This document shows positions 25,892 through 34,377 of a stretch of DNA of 64,000 bases, piece after piece. Source of the stretch: Bradyrhizobium sp. dw_78 (lineage in GTDB: Bacteria > Pseudomonadota > Alphaproteobacteria > Rhizobiales > Xanthobacteraceae). Under the pieces are notes generated by a model. That model was not told the origin of the DNA, searched no databases, and worked only from the letters and a program-made list of their open reading frames with translations. The DNA lies in assembly GCF_018449525.1 (NCBI RefSeq), contig NZ_JAAVUS010000006.1:310001-374000 (forward strand), read 5' to 3'. Made by a program: the position numbers and the translations under genes. How positions within the stretch are numbered: the stretch's first letter is position 1; every line of letters begins with the position of its first letter.

Positions 25892-26083
25892 ATGACGACT
25901 GGCTTGTTTGTTTCCTTGTTGTTTTCTTCCCCGTTGCTGCCTTCGTCTGCCGCCGCGGCTTGGCTGGCAGGATCGATATGGCTTGCGGCCGATGCCCGTG
26001 ATGGGGTTGTGGATGCCATCGTCGGCGCCGGGACCGTGACAGATGTCACAAAATCGCTTGCGGCCGGAGGGCAGAACCGATGA
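25892..26083 (+). CDS. Possible short ORF between riboswitch and crcB
   Basis: A 63-residue frame (MTTGLFVSLLFSSPLLPSSA) with GGAAAGG upstream and a stop that overlaps the crcB start (ATGA). It begins with a hydrophobic stretch. It could be a translated leader coupling crcB to the riboswitch, a small membrane peptide, or chance. Composition gives little support. Confidence 0.3.
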   Translation: MTTGLFVSLLFSSPLLPSSAAAAWLAGSIWLAADARDGVVDAIVGAGTVTDVTKSLAAGGQNR

Positions 26084-26460
26084 ACCCGCAATTCATTCTC
26101 GCGGTTGCCGTCGGCGGCGCCATCGGGTCGGTGTTGCGCTATCTGGTCGCAGTCGGGGCGGGGCGAGTCTTCGGCACCCATTTTCCCTGGGGCACTCTGA
26201 TCATCAATGTGACGGGATCGTTCCTGATCGGCGCCTTCGTCGGCCTGTTCGCGCTGAAATGGGATTTGCCGCAGGCGGTCCGGATTTTCCTGACCGTTGG
26301 CATTTGCGGCGGCTACACCACTTTCTCGACGTTCTCGCTCGATGCCTACTATCTGATCGAGCGTGGGGAACTCGTGGCCGCGGGTCTCTACATGATCGCC
26401 TCGGTTGCGCTTTCGGTGGCGGCACTTGTTGCCGCGATGCAACTGGTGCGCCTTATGTGA
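26080..26460 (+). CDS. crcB: Fluoride channel CrcB/FluC
   Basis: A 126-residue four-helix protein that as an antiparallel dimer forms the Fluc fluoride channel and lets fluoride leave the cytoplasm. The family signature is present: GGAIGSVLRYLV near the N-terminus, PWGTLIINVTGSFLIGAFVG with the conserved Asn and the TGSF turn, and GGYTTFSTFSLDA (the F-box/polar track). Length is typical. A fluoride riboswitch upstream explains its regulation. It appears as a single-copy gene here, so it would be the homodimeric form. Confidence 0.96.
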   Translation: MNPQFILAVAVGGAIGSVLRYLVAVGAGRVFGTHFPWGTLIINVTGSFLIGAFVGLFALKWDLPQAVRIFLTVGICGGYTTFSTFSLDAYYLIERGELVAAGLYMIASVALSVAALVAAMQLVRLM

Positions 26461-26559
26461 GGTAACACAGGTGAATCCGTAGCGAACTGCGACCGGCCGG
26501 TCCTTGCCAATCCCTCCTCGCTCACCGACAATCCCGGACGCAATACTGCAGGGGGGCTC

Positions 26560-26922
26560 ATGCTCGTCGTTCGCTCCAGGAATTTTCGGCTCGGTCTGAC
26601 GACGCTCGTCATGGCGATGTCATTTTCGGTTCTATGGCCAGCGTTGAGCAGGGCCTATACGCTCGACGAACAGGAGGCGTGCAGCGGCGATGCTTTTCGC
26701 CTTTGCAGTTCCGAGATTCCGAACGTCGATCGCATCACCGCTTGCATGATCCAGAACAAGGAGCGGCTTTCGCCAGGCTGCCGTCCGTTCTTTAGATCCG
26801 GCCCGGAGCCCGACGCCGCGCAGGGGGATGACGGCGCGCCGCTTGCCGCCAAGCCGGTGACCTCGCGAAAGCACATCAAGCCGCATCGCGTGAAAAAGTC
26901 GGTCAAGCGCGACGCGACCTGA
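26560..26922 (+). CDS. Exported Cys-containing hypothetical protein
   Basis: A 120-residue protein with a signal peptide (MLVVRSRNFRLGLTTLVMAM...ALSRA) and a mature domain that carries a conserved pattern YTLDEQEACSGDAFRLCSSE and ITACMIQNKERLSPGCRPFF with four Cys. This pattern is common in a family of small exported proteins of Bradyrhizobium and relatives, related to Cys-rich repeat proteins. The C-terminal tail is Lys/Arg/His-rich (KHIKPHRVKKSVKRDAT), perhaps binding envelope polyanions. Function unknown. Confidence 0.65.
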   Translation: MLVVRSRNFRLGLTTLVMAMSFSVLWPALSRAYTLDEQEACSGDAFRLCSSEIPNVDRITACMIQNKERLSPGCRPFFRSGPEPDAAQGDDGAPLAAKPVTSRKHIKPHRVKKSVKRDAT

Positions 26923-27284
26923 TGCGCGCCACGCCGGTCGGGTAAAATCGGTTTCCGGCAAAGATCATTTCCAAACAATCGGATAGGCGATGAGACTGGC
27001 GCAGCGGGCTCGCTGCCGCGAGACACGTTCGTTGCTCAGGACTCGGTTTGTTCGCGTAGCTCAAGCAAAATCTTAGCCCGTACACGAACCGGCAAAGTAT
27101 TTAGTTCGGCCGGCAGACGCCCTGCGGGTTTGATTTTCGCCCCTCTGTTGCGGCGCATGGTGTGACTCAAAAGCCAGCGCCTGCTTAAATCCGTAACTTC
27201 GTCATCATTGGTGCCAGATTTTTCTTTCGCGAATCAGCGAGCTGATTCATTTTTGGGTTCTAGGGTCAATCTGGAGGCCAAGGT
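26923..27284. other. Intergenic region upstream of the ParA-like gene
   Basis: 362 bases without a supported gene. It presumably holds the ParA-like gene promoter; no clear hexamers or operator seen. Confidence 0.4.
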
Positions 27285-27965
27285 ATGAACGTCATTGTTT
27301 TTGCTTCGCGTAAAGGCGGCTCGGGAAAAAGCACCCTGGCGGCTCATCTAGCGGCACATGTCAGTAAATCAACGAAGCCCTGTCTGATGATCGATGCCGA
27401 CCCGCAGGGGTCGCTCACGCTGTGGCACAAGCTGCGCGGCACCAACGAACCGCCGATCAAATCCGCCGTCAATTCCGTCAGTGGGATTCTCGCGGCCGCC
27501 AAGCGTGACGGCGTGGAATGGGTATTTATCGATACGCCGCCGAATACGTCGGCCGTTGTCGAAGACGCCATCAAGAACGCGACGATGGTGATCATTCCGG
27601 CGCGTCCGGGCGTGTTCGACGTCGATGCGGTGCAGGCGACCATTCAGAGCTGCCGTGCGGCACGCAAGCCCTATGCCGTGGTGCTCAACGGCGCGCCGGC
27701 CCGCCGGGACGATGCGGAGAGCCCGATTGTCGCCATCGCGCGCGAATCGCTCGCCAAGTTCCGTGCTCCGGTGTGGAGTGGCCAGGTCACCAACCGGTCC
27801 GACCTCCTGATGGCGCTGGCCCAGGGCGAAGGCGCGCGGGAATATTCGGCTGAAGGGCGTGCGGCGGCGGAGATCAGCAAGCTGTGGGCTGCGATCGAGC
27901 GGTCGGTCAAGGCGATCCGAGGCACGGTGTCGGCAAACGGCGCCATGCATAAGCAGGCTGCCTGA
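27285..27965 (+). CDS. ParA/MinD-like P-loop ATPase
   Basis: A 226-residue ATPase with the deviant Walker A motif of the ParA family (ASRKGGSGKSTLAAHLAA), the A' motif CLMIDADPQGSLTLW and Walker B VFIDTPP. It lacks the N-terminal DNA-binding extension of plasmid ParA proteins and has no ParB-like neighbour, so it is an orphan ParA-like protein. Such orphans position cellular cargo (chemosensory arrays, carboxysomes, storage granules) or act as regulators. In a genome with phasin-coated storage granules that is a loose possibility only. It is monocistronic, with a strong terminator after it. Confidence 0.9.
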   Translation: MNVIVFASRKGGSGKSTLAAHLAAHVSKSTKPCLMIDADPQGSLTLWHKLRGTNEPPIKSAVNSVSGILAAAKRDGVEWVFIDTPPNTSAVVEDAIKNATMVIIPARPGVFDVDAVQATIQSCRAARKPYAVVLNGAPARRDDAESPIVAIARESLAKFRAPVWSGQVTNRSDLLMALAQGEGAREYSAEGRAAAEISKLWAAIERSVKAIRGTVSANGAMHKQAA

Positions 27966-27992
27966 GCTGATCATCCTGGGACGTCGGCAGCG

Positions 27993-28016
27993 AACGCGCG
28001 GTTTCCGCGCGTTTTT
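27993..28016 (+). terminator. Rho-independent terminator after the ParA-like gene
   Basis: Perfect stem AACGCGCGG-TTT-CCGCGCGTT followed by T-run. Confidence 0.85.
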
Positions 28017-28125
28017 CGTTGTGTCCGTCCTGACCGATCGCTGTCCGGCACGGCGAAGAACGCAAGAAAGCTATCAAGCGGGGCGTCTGCCGCGCCGTTT
28101 TTCCTGCGCTCCGGTTCCGGATTAT

Positions 28126-28197
28126 CGCGTTTTCGAATGAAAGCCTGCCCCGGATTTGATCCAGGGTGGATTCCGGTTTGCGTGAAGAAAACGCGTC
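28126..28197. repeat. Dispersed palindromic intergenic repeat, copy 2
   Basis: GCGTTTTC (28127-28134) and GAAGAAAACGCG (28184-28195) bracket a segment containing GGATTCCGGTTTGCGTG, matching the copy at 25662-25731. Confidence 0.7.
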
Positions 28198-28207
28198 ACA
28201 CAGGACT

Positions 28208-28342
28208 CTAGTTCACCATCAGCACATAGAAGGCGATCACGGGCGACAGGCTCAGGATCACCGACCAGATGCCGAGCGCCCAGAGGATGTCCTCTCTGGT
28301 AAAGCCCTGCTTCTCAGGAAAAAGCTTGTTCCGATTGTTCAC
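28208..28342 (-). CDS. 44-residue single-helix membrane protein
   Basis: A short gene, easily missed, starting at GTG 28342: MNNRNKLFPEKQGFTREDIL, then WALGIWSVILSLSPVIAFYVLMVN. A polar basic N-terminus precedes one transmembrane helix of about 20 residues. The size and form match small subunits or accessory proteins of respiratory or transport complexes, but no partner gene is adjacent. It stands alone between the dispersed repeat and the csoR region. The ribosome-binding site is weak. The ORF composition strongly favours a real membrane peptide. Confidence 0.6.
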   Translation of the reverse strand: MNNRNKLFPEKQGFTREDILWALGIWSVILSLSPVIAFYVLMVN

Positions 28343-28560
28343 GACGCCACCGCATTCTGCTGTCTGCGGGAACCGTAGGCGTCGAATTTTAAAATCCAGA
28401 TCCTAATTTCGTTCGCATTTGACGACAGCTGCTACCACGGCTTAACTACGGGACGGCTGGCATGGCCTTCGGCCCGGCTGCATCCCGCCAGCGCTGCCGC
28501 GGTGTCATTCGGATTTGAGAATCCGAGGCGACCGATTGTTAACGACCCGACCCCGGGCAT

Positions 28561-28845
28561 CTACCGGTCCGAGCGGCTCACCACTTCCATCAACTCTGCG
28601 ATCTTGCGGCGCTGGTCGGCCTTGTCGCCGGAAGAAATCGCATGTTCGACGCAATGGGCGACATGGTCGCGCAGGATTTCCTCCTCGACGCGGCGCAGCG
28701 CCGCTCGCGCGGCGGCGATCTGGGTCACCACGTCGATGCAATAGCGGTCGGCTTCGACCATTCCGGCAAGGCCGCGGATCTGGCCTTCAATCCGCTTCAG
28801 CCTTTTCAAACAGGAGGTCTTGATCTCGGTGCGCATACGCGTCAT
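28561..28845 (-). CDS. csoR: CsoR/RcnR-family copper-sensing repressor
   Basis: A 94-residue all-helical metal-sensing repressor. Starts at 28845 (MTRMRTEIK) or 28836 are both possible; the frame opens further at 28896. The signature LKRLKRIEGQIRGLAGMVE is present. The Cu(I) ligands of the CsoR subgroup are in place: Cys in DRYCIDVV and the His/Cys pair in DHVAHC (H-x3-C spacing). This Cys-His-Cys set argues for Cu(I) rather than Ni/Co (RcnR) or formaldehyde (FrmR). It diverges from copA, and a G/C-tract palindrome typical of this family overlaps its start. Copper binding would release the DNA and raise copA expression. Confidence 0.9.
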   Translation of the reverse strand: MTRMRTEIKTSCLKRLKRIEGQIRGLAGMVEADRYCIDVVTQIAAARAALRRVEEEILRDHVAHCVEHAISSGDKADQRRKIAELMEVVSRSDR

Positions 28846-28864
28846 ATACCCCCCTAGGGTATAT
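28844..28864. promoter_or_regulatory. CsoR-type operator between csoR and copA
   Basis: A 21-bp near-palindrome with arms ATATACCC and GGGTATAT around CCCTA, the G/C-tract layout bound by CsoR/RcnR proteins. It overlaps the csoR translation start and lies about 25 bases before copA, so one operator can repress both. Confidence 0.8.
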
Positions 28865-28889
28865 CGATCAAGGGCCGGGAGAATATTCG

Positions 28890-31310
28890 GTGGCACACAC
28901 GGAAAAGGGTCACGATCACACGCATTCGCACGGCCCCGCGGGAACCCATGATCACACCGTCGCTGCGCACCCAGCTCGCGCCTGCTGCGGGGGGCAGCAC
29001 GGACAGCAAGGGGCGGGCGCCGGCGCCACGCTGGCGACCGATCCGGTCTGCGGCATGAAGGTCGATCCGGCGACCGCCAAGCATCGCTTTTCCTACAAGG
29101 GGCAGGATTATTTCTTCTGCGGCGCGCGCTGCCGCGAACGTTTCGAAGCCGATCCGGAAAAATTCTTAGGTTCCCGCGAGCCCGAGCCGGCGGCGCCAGC
29201 CGGTACCATTTACACCTGTCCGATGCACCCTGAGGTGCGGCAGGTCGGTCCGGGGAATTGTCCGATCTGCGGCATGACGCTGGAGCCCGAGCAGGTCTCG
29301 CTCGACGACGCGCCGGATCCCGAACTGATCGACATGACCAGGCGCTTCTGGATCGCGCTGGTGCTGACCGCGCCGGTGTTCGTGATCGAGATGGGCGGCC
29401 ATCTGGACCTGATGCATCTGGTGCCGCCGATGTGGTCGAACTGGATCTCGCTGGTGCTGGCGACGCCGGTGGTGCTGTGGGCCGGCGCGCCGTTCTTCGT
29501 TCGTGGCTGGCGCTCGCTGGTGACGCGCAACCTCAATATGTTCACGCTGATCGCGATGGGCACGGGCGTGGCCTATGTCTACAGCGTGGTGGGGACGCTG
29601 GCGCCGCAACTGTTTCCAGCCGCCTTCCGCGACATGCATGGCGCGGTCGCGGTTTATTTCGAGGCCGCTGCCGTCATCACGGTCCTGGTGCTGCTGGGTC
29701 AGGTGCTGGAACTGCGGGCGCGGGCGCGCACATCGGGCGCCATCCGCGCCTTGCTCGGGCTTGCGCCGAAGACCGCGCGGCGCATCAGCGCGAATGGCGA
29801 CGAGGATGTCGCAATCGACAGGATCGCGGTCGGCGATCTGTTGCGGGTCCGTCCCGGCGAGAAGATCCCGGTCGACGGCGTGGTCACGGAGGGCAGTTCC
29901 TTCGTCGACGAGTCCATGGTCACCGGCGAATCGATGCCGGTGTCGAAGGCGGCTGGCGTCCAGGTGATCGGCGGCACCGTCAATCAGGGCGGCGGCCTGG
30001 TGCTGCGCGCGGCGCGCATCGGCCGCGACACCATGCTGGCGCGGATCGTCGACATGGTGGCGCGGGCGCAGCGCTCGCGGGCGCCGATCCAGCGGCTCGC
30101 CGACCGGGTCGCCGGCTGGTTCGTGCCGGCGGTGATCGCGGCGGCGGTAGTGGCATTCGCGGCCTGGATGATGTTCGGACCGGAGCCGCGCCTGACATTC
30201 GCGCTGGTCGCGGCCGTGACGGTGCTGATCATCGCCTGTCCCTGCGCGCTCGGACTGGCAACACCGATGTCGATCATGGTCGGTGTCGGCCGCGGCGCAC
30301 ATTCGGGAATCCTGATCCGCGATGCGCAGGCGCTGGAGCGTTTTGAAAGTATCGATACGCTGGTGATCGACAAGACCGGCACCTTGACCGAGGGCAAGCC
30401 GAAAGTCGTCAAGATCATTGCGGCCGAAGGTTTCGAGGAAAATGAAGCGCTGCGGCTTGCGGCCAGCGTCGAGCGCGGCAGCGAACATCCGCTGGCGCAG
30501 GCGATCCTCAAGGCAGCAACGGAGCGGAATCTGGCCTTGAGCGAAGCCCGTGATTTCGCCTCGCCATCGGGCAAGGGCGCGACCGGGACCGTCGATGGCA
30601 AGGCGGTTGCGCTCGGCAACGCGATGCTGATGAGTGAACTAAAGATCGCAACGCAGACTATCGACGCCGCCGCGGAGGCGGCACGGCAACAGGGCGCTAC
30701 CGCGATCTATGCCGCGATCGACGGCCGCGCCGCCGCCGTCATCGCAATCGCCGATCCGATCAAGCCGTCGGCGCAGGCGGCCTTGCAGGCGCTGCGCGGC
30801 GACGGCCTGCGCGTCGTCATGTTGACCGGCGACAATCTCACCACCGCGCGCGCGGTGGCGTCACAACTTGGCATCGAGGAGGTCGAGGCGGGCGTGCTGC
30901 CGGAGCGCAAGAGCGAAGTGGTGCAGCGTCTGCGCGGCAAGGGACGCCGTGTCGCCATGGTCGGTGACGGCGTCAACGACGCGCCGGCCCTAGCGGCGGC
31001 CGATGTCGGCGTGGCCATGGGCAGCGGCACCGATGTTGCGATTGAAAGCGCTGGCGTAACGCTGTTGACGGGCGATCTGAACGGATTGGTGCGGGCGCGG
31101 CGTCTGTCGGTCGCGACCATGCGCAATATCCGCCAGAACCTCGCCTTTGCATTTCTGTACAATGCTGCCGGCATTCCGATCGCCGCCGGCGTGCTCTATC
31201 CCGCGTTCGGTATCCTGCTGTCGCCGATGGTCGGCGCCGCCGCGATGGCGCTGTCGTCGGTCAGCGTGATCGGTAACGCATTGCGTCTGGCGCGGACGCG
31301 GCTGGATTAG
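28890..31310 (+). CDS. copA: Copper-exporting P1B-type ATPase
   Basis: An 806-residue Cu(I) P-type ATPase starting at GTG 28890, after GGGAGA. Domains in order: a His-rich N-terminus (GHDHTHSHGPAGTHDH), a YHS domain (TDPVCGMKV...YFFCGARC, about 50-92), a heavy-metal-binding Cys/His box (IYTCPMHPEV...GNCPICGMTL, about 105-133), six or more transmembrane helices, the actuator TGES, the transport CPC motif (about 449-451), DKTGT with the phosphorylated Asp (about 493), the HP motif in SEHPLAQ, and GDGVNDAPAL. It has no classical CxxC HMA domain; the YHS plus Cys/His box arrangement is the other common CopA layout. Inner membrane. It exports Cu(I) under CsoR control. Confidence 0.96.
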   Translation: MAHTEKGHDHTHSHGPAGTHDHTVAAHPARACCGGQHGQQGAGAGATLATDPVCGMKVDPATAKHRFSYKGQDYFFCGARCRERFEADPEKFLGSREPEPAAPAGTIYTCPMHPEVRQVGPGNCPICGMTLEPEQVSLDDAPDPELIDMTRRFWIALVLTAPVFVIEMGGHLDLMHLVPPMWSNWISLVLATPVVLWAGAPFFVRGWRSLVTRNLNMFTLIAMGTGVAYVYSVVGTLAPQLFPAAFRDMHGAVAVYFEAAAVITVLVLLGQVLELRARARTSGAIRALLGLAPKTARRISANGDEDVAIDRIAVGDLLRVRPGEKIPVDGVVTEGSSFVDESMVTGESMPVSKAAGVQVIGGTVNQGGGLVLRAARIGRDTMLARIVDMVARAQRSRAPIQRLADRVAGWFVPAVIAAAVVAFAAWMMFGPEPRLTFALVAAVTVLIIACPCALGLATPMSIMVGVGRGAHSGILIRDAQALERFESIDTLVIDKTGTLTEGKPKVVKIIAAEGFEENEALRLAASVERGSEHPLAQAILKAATERNLALSEARDFASPSGKGATGTVDGKAVALGNAMLMSELKIATQTIDAAAEAARQQGATAIYAAIDGRAAAVIAIADPIKPSAQAALQALRGDGLRVVMLTGDNLTTARAVASQLGIEEVEAGVLPERKSEVVQRLRGKGRRVAMVGDGVNDAPALAAADVGVAMGSGTDVAIESAGVTLLTGDLNGLVRARRLSVATMRNIRQNLAFAFLYNAAGIPIAAGVLYPAFGILLSPMVGAAAMALSSVSVIGNALRLARTRLD

Positions 31311-31631
31311 TTTGGAGCCGCAATGACGACGAGTCTGGCGTGACGCTGCGATACACAACTGTGTGATCATTTGCGGATGATGGGCCGCATCATCGCGACG
31401 CAAAAAAAAGCCGGGCCCAAACGAGCCCGGCTTGAGGTATTGGCCCCGTGAGGCCGACACAATCACCTTCCAAGAGGGATTACTGAACTTCCGCGCCACT
31501 GGAGGAGGGGGACAAATGCGCGACGCGACCGTTCAGCGTATAAATAGTATGATCCTCGCCGGCGTCATGCGGCAAGCTTGCAAGCCGCATGTCAGTCATG
31601 CGGAGATCAGGGGGTTGTGTGAGGCCGGAGT
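31311..31631. other. Intergenic region downstream of copA with hairpins and a possible micro-ORF
   Basis: 321 bases. A minus-strand terminator (31402-31433) serves leftward transcription, probably from trxB-lysR. A rightward 39-codon frame at 31516-31635 (MRDATVQRINSMILAGVMRQ) follows an excellent GGAGG-rich site but overlaps the lysR 3' end. A hairpin CATGCGGC-N10-GCCGCATG lies at about 31566-31591. Confidence 0.4.
31402..31433 (-). terminator. Terminator for leftward trxB-lysR transcript
   Basis: Stem AAGCCGGGC / GCCCGGCTT with an eight-base T-run on the minus strand. Confidence 0.8.
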
Positions 31632-32555
31632 TTAGGAAGGCCAGCGCTGAGCCTTGCTGACCACGAAGTCGCGGAACACCTGGACGCGCGCCACCGTCTT
31701 TAGTTCTTCTGGATACACAAAATAAGTATCGAGCTGAATTGAATCGGACTCGCTGAAGAGCTGCACCAGACGGCTGTTTTCCTCGATCAGGTAATCCGGT
31801 AGCGCGGCGATGCCGAGGCCTTGCTGGCATGCGCGCACCAGGCCCAGGATGTTGTTGACCTTGAAATAGGTCTCGCGCGGACCGGTGCCGTTGCGTCCGG
31901 CCTCGATCAGCCAGTTGCGATTTTGCAGATGCGGCGGGACCAGTCCGTCGCTTAACGTGATGATGCGGTGCGCATCGAGTTCGTCCAGCGTGCGCGGCGT
32001 GCCGAAGCGCTTGATGTATTCCGGCGAGCAATAGGCGTGAAAGCCCATCGCGAACAATTTGCGCTGGATCAGGTCGGGCTGCGTCGGCTTGCGGGTGCGG
32101 ATCGCGACGTCGGCCTCCCGCATCGAGAGGTCGAGTTCCTCATCGGTGACGATCAGCGAAATCCGGATCTCCGGATAAAGCGCGGTGAATTCGCCGAGCC
32201 GCGGAATCAGCCAGTTGATGCCGACGCCGGGCGTGGTCGTGATCTTGAGGTCGCCGCTTGGCCGCTCGCGGCTGTCGGTCAGCTTGGCGCGCGCCGCCTG
32301 CAATTGCATGAACACGTCATGGGCGGTGCGAAACAGCAGGTCGCCCTGTTCGGTGAGAATGAGGCCGCGGGCATGGCGGTGAAACAGCGATACCGAAAGC
32401 TCCTGCTCCAGCGCGCTCACCTGCCGCGAAACGGCCGATTGCGACAGGCCAAGCTGTTCGCCGGCATGCGTGAAGCTGCCCGCTTCCGCCGCTGCGTGAA
32501 ACACTTTCAGCTTGTCCCAGTCCATTTCAGTAAATCCGTCGCGAGTTCGAGCCAT
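31632..32555 (-). CDS. LysR-family transcriptional regulator
   Basis: A 307-residue LysR regulator. The winged HTH is at the N-terminus: WDKLKVFHAAAEAGSFTHAG, then LGLSQSAVSRQVSALEQELSVSLFHRHARGLILTEQG. The substrate-binding domain follows (LKITTTPGVGINWLIPRLGEF). It starts 18 bases after trxB in the same direction and so forms a trxB-lysR unit; this pairing suggests control of redox or stress genes. M1 or M11 could be the start. LysR proteins act as tetramers binding a T-N11-A type site. The co-inducer is unknown. Confidence 0.93.
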   Translation of the reverse strand: MARTRDGFTEMDWDKLKVFHAAAEAGSFTHAGEQLGLSQSAVSRQVSALEQELSVSLFHRHARGLILTEQGDLLFRTAHDVFMQLQAARAKLTDSRERPSGDLKITTTPGVGINWLIPRLGEFTALYPEIRISLIVTDEELDLSMREADVAIRTRKPTQPDLIQRKLFAMGFHAYCSPEYIKRFGTPRTLDELDAHRIITLSDGLVPPHLQNRNWLIEAGRNGTGPRETYFKVNNILGLVRACQQGLGIAALPDYLIEENSRLVQLFSESDSIQLDTYFVYPEELKTVARVQVFRDFVVSKAQRWPS

Positions 32556-32572
32556 GATGATGTTCGAGCCTG

Positions 32573-33538
32573 TTATTCCGCCGCCACGCGGTCGCTGGCA
32601 CGCAAGGCGAGGAACCGTTCGGCTTCAAGGGCGGCCATGCAGCCGAGGCCGGCGGCGGTAACTGCCTGCCGGTAGGTTTCGTCGGCGACGTCGCCGGCGG
32701 CGAACAGGCCGGGCACCGAAGTCGCGGTCGAGTTCGGCGCCACTTCGACATAGCCGGACGGTTTGAGCTTGATCTGGCCGGCCACGAGATCGGTCGCCGG
32801 GGCATGGCCGATCGCGACGAAGACGCCGTCCGCCGGCATCTCGGTCAGCGCGCCGGTCTTGACGTTCTTCAGACGGACATGGGTGACTTTGCTCGGATTT
32901 GCATCGCCGCGGATTTCATCGATGGCGCTGTCCCAGACCACCTGGATCTTGGGGTGTTTGAACAGGCGCTCCTGCAGGATGCGTTCGGCGCGGAAATGGT
33001 CGCGCCGATGCACGATGGTAACCTTGGAGGCGAAATTGGTCAGGAACAGCGCTTCCTCGACCGCGGTATTGCCGCCGCCGACCACCACGACTTCCTTGCC
33101 GCGATAGAAGAAGCCGTCGCAGGTCGCGCAGGCCGAGACGCCAAAACCCTTGAATTCCTCTTCCGAGGCAATGCCGAGCCAACGCGCCTGCGCGCCGGTG
33201 GCCAGGATCACCGTCTCCGCCAGATAGACATCGCCGCTGTCGCAGGTCAGCCGGAACGGCCGCTGCGCGAGTTCGAGCCTGGTGACGAGATCGGTGACGA
33301 TCTTGGTGCCGACATGGGTGGCCTGCCTCTCCATCTGTTCCATCAGCCAGGGGCCCTGGATGACATCGGCAAACCCCGGATAGTTCTCGACGTCGGTGGT
33401 GATGGTGAGCTGCCCGCCGGGCTGGATGCCCTGGATCAGGATCGGTTCGAGCATCGCCCGCGCCGCATAGATCGCCGCAGTATAGCCGGCCGGACCGGAG
33501 CCGATGATGACAACCTTGGCGTGGATTGGAGCAGGCAT
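32573..33538 (-). CDS. trxB: Thioredoxin-disulfide reductase
   Basis: A 321-residue FAD/NADPH enzyme that reduces thioredoxin. FAD site VVIIGSGPAGYTAAIYAAR at the N-terminus, the redox-active CATC motif (SACATCDGFFY, about residue 137), NADPH site VVVVGGGNTAVEEALFL, HRRDHFRAE and the C-terminal FAD motif GLFAAGDVAD. Length and motifs are standard for the low-molecular-weight bacterial type. It is the first gene of a leftward unit with lysR, divergent from the Lrp-type gene. Confidence 0.97.
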   Translation of the reverse strand: MPAPIHAKVVIIGSGPAGYTAAIYAARAMLEPILIQGIQPGGQLTITTDVENYPGFADVIQGPWLMEQMERQATHVGTKIVTDLVTRLELAQRPFRLTCDSGDVYLAETVILATGAQARWLGIASEEEFKGFGVSACATCDGFFYRGKEVVVVGGGNTAVEEALFLTNFASKVTIVHRRDHFRAERILQERLFKHPKIQVVWDSAIDEIRGDANPSKVTHVRLKNVKTGALTEMPADGVFVAIGHAPATDLVAGQIKLKPSGYVEVAPNSTATSVPGLFAAGDVADETYRQAVTAAGLGCMAALEAERFLALRASDRVAAE

Positions 33539-33796
33539 GAAACAGATCCCTTTCGGAAGGGGATTAGGTCAGCGTTTGAGCGGAAAGTGGCCGGGGAAAG
33601 GCTTCGCAACGGCGCTGAAAGTGTCAAATCCAAGTCTAAGGTATGTGGCGAGCTATGCAAGAATTGCAATACACGGCGGCGGATTTTCCCCGAAGTTACG
33701 ATAAATGATGCGCTGCACGCGCAATAAAATTGCGCAGGCGGGGTCGGCTGGGCTAAGAGTGTTGCCACCCTTCACATCTGCCAGCCTGGGAACCGC

Positions 33797-34258
33797 GTGT
33801 CCAAGAATCTTGACGAAATCGACCTTAAAATCCTGAGTGAAATCCAGGCCGACGGCCGAATCACCAATGTCGAATTGGCCAAACGTGTCGGCATCTCGCC
33901 GCCCCCCTGCCTGCGGCGGGTGCGGACGCTGGAGGAGGAGGGCTACATCCAGGGCTACAGGGGTCTCCTGGACCCGCGCCGGCTGGGTTTTGACGTCACG
34001 GTATTTGCCGCGGTTCACCTCTCCAGCCAGGCCGACGCCGATCTGCGCGCCTTCGAGGAATTCGTGCGGGCCGAGCCGCTGGTACGAGAATGCTGGATGC
34101 TGTCGGGTGAGGTCGACTTCATCCTGAAATGCGTGGCGCCGGATATGGCGACGTTTCAGAATTTCGTCAGCCATCTCACCGCGGCGCCGCATGTGCGCAA
34201 TGTCAGGACGTCGCTGGTGCTGCACAATTCGAAATATGAAGCGGCGGTGCCGCTGTAG
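33797..34258 (+). CDS. Lrp/AsnC-family regulator
   Basis: A 153-residue feast/famine regulator starting at GTG 33797 (MSKNLDEIDLKILSEIQADG). An N-terminal HTH (ITNVELAKRVGISPPPCLRRVRTLEEEGYIQGYR) is followed by the RAM ligand-binding domain (VTVFAAVHLSSQADADLRAFEEF...VRNVRTSLVL). It is divergent from trxB with about 260 bases between. Such proteins form octamers and respond to amino acids; the ligand cannot be read from sequence. Confidence 0.93.
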   Translation: MSKNLDEIDLKILSEIQADGRITNVELAKRVGISPPPCLRRVRTLEEEGYIQGYRGLLDPRRLGFDVTVFAAVHLSSQADADLRAFEEFVRAEPLVRECWMLSGEVDFILKCVAPDMATFQNFVSHLTAAPHVRNVRTSLVLHNSKYEAAVPL

Positions 34259-34322
34259 AGCATGATCCGGACCCGGAGGGCCGTGTTAGCGCAAAGTGGC
34301 ACCCGTTTTCCCTGACGACAAA
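34256..34322. repeat. Dispersed intergenic repeat (GAGCATGATCCGG type)
   Basis: GAGCATGATCCGG ... AAAGTGGCACCCGTTTTCC resembles the common rhizobial short repeat of that form. It begins at the stop of the Lrp-type gene. A related inverted form is at 39218-39267. Confidence 0.6.
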
Positions 34323-34377
34323 CGAGGCACGCGTTTGCACAGCAAGATCGTCCTCAAACGAGAGGACGAACGGTCAC

